From the NCBI GenBank assembly GCA_963741385.1, contig CAVUHO010000010.1, forward strand, positions 558,001 to 622,000: 64,000 bases of DNA, in the 5' to 3' direction. Under the pieces are notes generated by a model. The model was not told where the DNA came from. It made no database searches and saw only the letters and a program-made list of their open reading frames with translations. Shown in pieces: positions 62,673 to 64,000 of this stretch (within the stretch, counting starts at the first letter, position 1; each line of letters opens with the position of its first letter). The position numbers were made by a program, and so were the translations under genes. The stretch comes from Sulfomarinibacter sp963741385 (GTDB lineage Bacteria > Acidobacteriota > Thermoanaerobaculia > Thermoanaerobaculales > Sulfomarinibacteraceae).

Positions 62673-64000
62673 CTATCGCAGTCGCGGGAGACGCAAACCA
62701 GACGGGGTGACGGCGCAGCCTCCCCTGGCAGTACAGCGAAGCTCACTTGGAAGGGCCTTTCCGACTTCGTAGGAGGCGTCGATGGTCTCGTCGAGCGGGA
62801 TCGGGTTGGCGTAGCCGCCGAGGATGAGGTCGGCGCAGGTGAAGGCACTGGAGGCCGCCACCGCGTTGCGGGTGTGACAGGGCACTTCGCAGGCGCCGGC
62901 CACAGGGTCGCAGGGTGAGCCCATGGTGTTGTGAAGCGAGATCGCCGCCGCATCGGCGGCCTGGCGAGCCGTGCCGCCCACCGCCTCCACCACTGCCGCT
63001 GCGGCCATGGCACCGGCCACTCCGATCTCCACCTGGCAGCCGGCCAACTCAGCGGCAAAGGTCGCTCGCCGGGCGACGATGAGCCCCACCGCCGATGCAG
63101 CAAAGAGAGCCAGCGCCGTCTGTCGGCGAGAGAGGCCCAACTCCTCGACCAGGCTCACCACAACCCCCGGCACCGCGCCTGCGGACCCGCCGGTTGGTGC
63201 GGCGCACACCACCCCGCGGCTGTTGCAGTGGTGCATCACCGCCAGGGCCCTCGCAGCCGCACGGGTGTGGATACCGCCGACAGCCAACCGTCCCTCACGC
63301 TCGGCTGTGAAGACACCGGAGGCCGTCGGTTGGAGCAGGAGCATGTTCGACTGATTGTCGTCGAGCCCGGCCGCCACCGAACGTCCCATGACCTCGTAGC
63401 GTCCTCGCATCTCCTCCAATGCCTGATCCTCGGTGGTGCCGAGGAGCTCGGATTCATATTTCAGTGCGATTTCACCCAGAGAAAGACCGCGGTCCTCCGC
63501 CAGCGCCACCATCTCTTCTGCGCTGGCAAAGAGCGGGGCTCCTCGGCGAACAAAGAACACCGGTGCGGCGGTCCAGACCCCTTCGATCGTCGAGAGATCC
63601 CGATCCGGGGGGTCGGCGCCGCACGTGATCGCAAGGGTGGCGTTCGCATCCTCGACGATGACGCAGTGGGATTTGCCGTCGAGGTCCACCGCGTGATCAT
63701 CGAGCCTCACGATCCGTATCCCCCCACCGCCGACCGCTTCCGCGACTACCCGCAGTCGGCGATGGTTCGTCGACTCGATTTCGATCAACATTCCGTTGGG
63801 ATGGTCGGTGTGTTCGAGAGGCGATTCGTCGAAATCGACGATGACACCCTCGTCTCGTGCCCGGGCGCACGCGTTGAAGTAGCCCTCGTCGAGCATCGAC
63901 CAACCCATGAGCCCCGACGTGAAGGCGAGGTCGACTCCGAGCGGACGCCAGGTCGGTGCCATCGAACCCTTGGGGTCGAAGACAACCCGGACCGTCCGAG
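62673..64000 (-). CDS. L-serine dehydratase, iron-sulfur type, 5' end beyond window
   Basis: Deaminates L-serine to pyruvate using a [4Fe-4S] cluster. The frame stays open to base 64000, so the N terminus is missing. The visible part begins with the beta-type domain (FDPKGSMAPTWRPLGVDLAF, VGGGGIRIVRLD) and continues into the catalytic alpha-type domain (NSRGVVCAAPTGGSAGAVPG, LAGCQVEIGVAGAMAAAA, PCDPVAGACEVPC). The conserved cysteines of those segments would bind the cluster. It is the fused single-chain type. Convergent with the AtoE-type gene, 11 nt apart. Confidence 0.92.
   Translation of the reverse strand, partial: RTVRVVFDPKGSMAPTWRPLGVDLAFTSGLMGWSMLDEGYFNACARARDEGVIVDFDESPLEHTDHPNGMLIEIESTNHRRLRVVAEAVGGGGIRIVRLDDHAVDLDGKSHCVIVEDANATLAITCGADPPDRDLSTIEGVWTAAPVFFVRRGAPLFASAEEMVALAEDRGLSLGEIALKYESELLGTTEDQALEEMRGRYEVMGRSVAAGLDDNQSNMLLLQPTASGVFTAEREGRLAVGGIHTRAAARALAVMHHCNSRGVVCAAPTGGSAGAVPGVVVSLVEELGLSRRQTALALFAASAVGLIVARRATFAAELAGCQVEIGVAGAMAAAAVVEAVGGTARQAADAAAISLHNTMGSPCDPVAGACEVPCHTRNAVAASSAFTCADLILGGYANPIPLDETIDASYEVGKALPSELRCTARGGCAVTPSGLRLPRLR

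Overview
The window is a 64-kb piece of a high-GC chromosome. It has a normal bacterial core (tRNAs, enolase, FtsB-like protein, TlyA, monomeric isocitrate dehydrogenase) mixed with many exported proteins, ABC exporters and peptidases. Gene content such as a DUF2298/NHL membrane protein, DUF3891, TIGR03803-type repeats, LamG, PKD and FIMAH domains and an S9 dipeptidyl peptidase fits a Gram-negative heterotroph, most plausibly Acidobacteriota or a neighbouring phylum. That placement is inference; no rRNA gene is present.

Layout: 0-4.3 kb, the 3' part of a large membrane protein gene. 4.5-8.1 kb, tlyA and an OsmC protein, convergent with a PIN-PhoH ATPase; then thiamine pyrophosphokinase and tRNA-Gln. 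8.3-10.1 kb, glutamate dehydrogenase, a repeat-rich gap and tRNA-Asn. 10.1-14.1 kb, DUF3891 diverging from a phosphohexomutase-enolase-ftsB-tRNA-fMet unit across a perfect 46-bp palindrome. 14.5-17 kb, a small DNA-binding-like protein and a decayed membrane-protein pseudogene. 17-24.5 kb, isocitrate dehydrogenase, an M20 amidohydrolase, a radical SAM protein, an oxidoreductase and a polytopic membrane protein. 24.7-31.8 kb, a seven-gene TetR-controlled efflux operon resembling E. coli ybhGFSR/CecR with its own TolC. 31.8-37.3 kb, an M24 peptidase, a YbbA/YbbP-type ABC pair and a frameshifted TesA-like esterase. 37.3-47 kb, three large exported proteins and a methyltransferase. 47.2-50 kb, a tryptophanase-like lyase, a PilZ-like protein and a CaCA antiporter. 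50.2-58.8 kb, a one-strand sigma-54 locus. 58.8-64 kb, a DPP-IV-type peptidase, an AtoE-type transporter and the 3' part of an L-serine dehydratase gene.

The most interesting region is 50.2-58.8 kb. A GAF-PAS-AAA+-Fis sigma-54 activator is followed on the same strand by seven genes: a DUF2092 protein, an elastin-like secreted repeat protein, a conserved exported protein, an ABM-fold protein, a small exported protein, a Gln-rich Gly-zipper protein and an arylsulfatase. Two promoters with the -24/-12 signature each have the same 16-bp dyad (TGACGAAATATCGTCA) exactly 113 bp upstream. This looks like a self-contained sigma-54 regulon for a set of envelope or secreted proteins. Its physiological role is unknown.

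A second theme is translation starts without a Shine-Dalgarno sequence but with a TANNNT box 5-8 nt upstream of the start codon (tlyA, phoH, TPK, DUF3891, phosphohexomutase, radical SAM, tesA pseudogene). This suggests frequent leaderless transcription.
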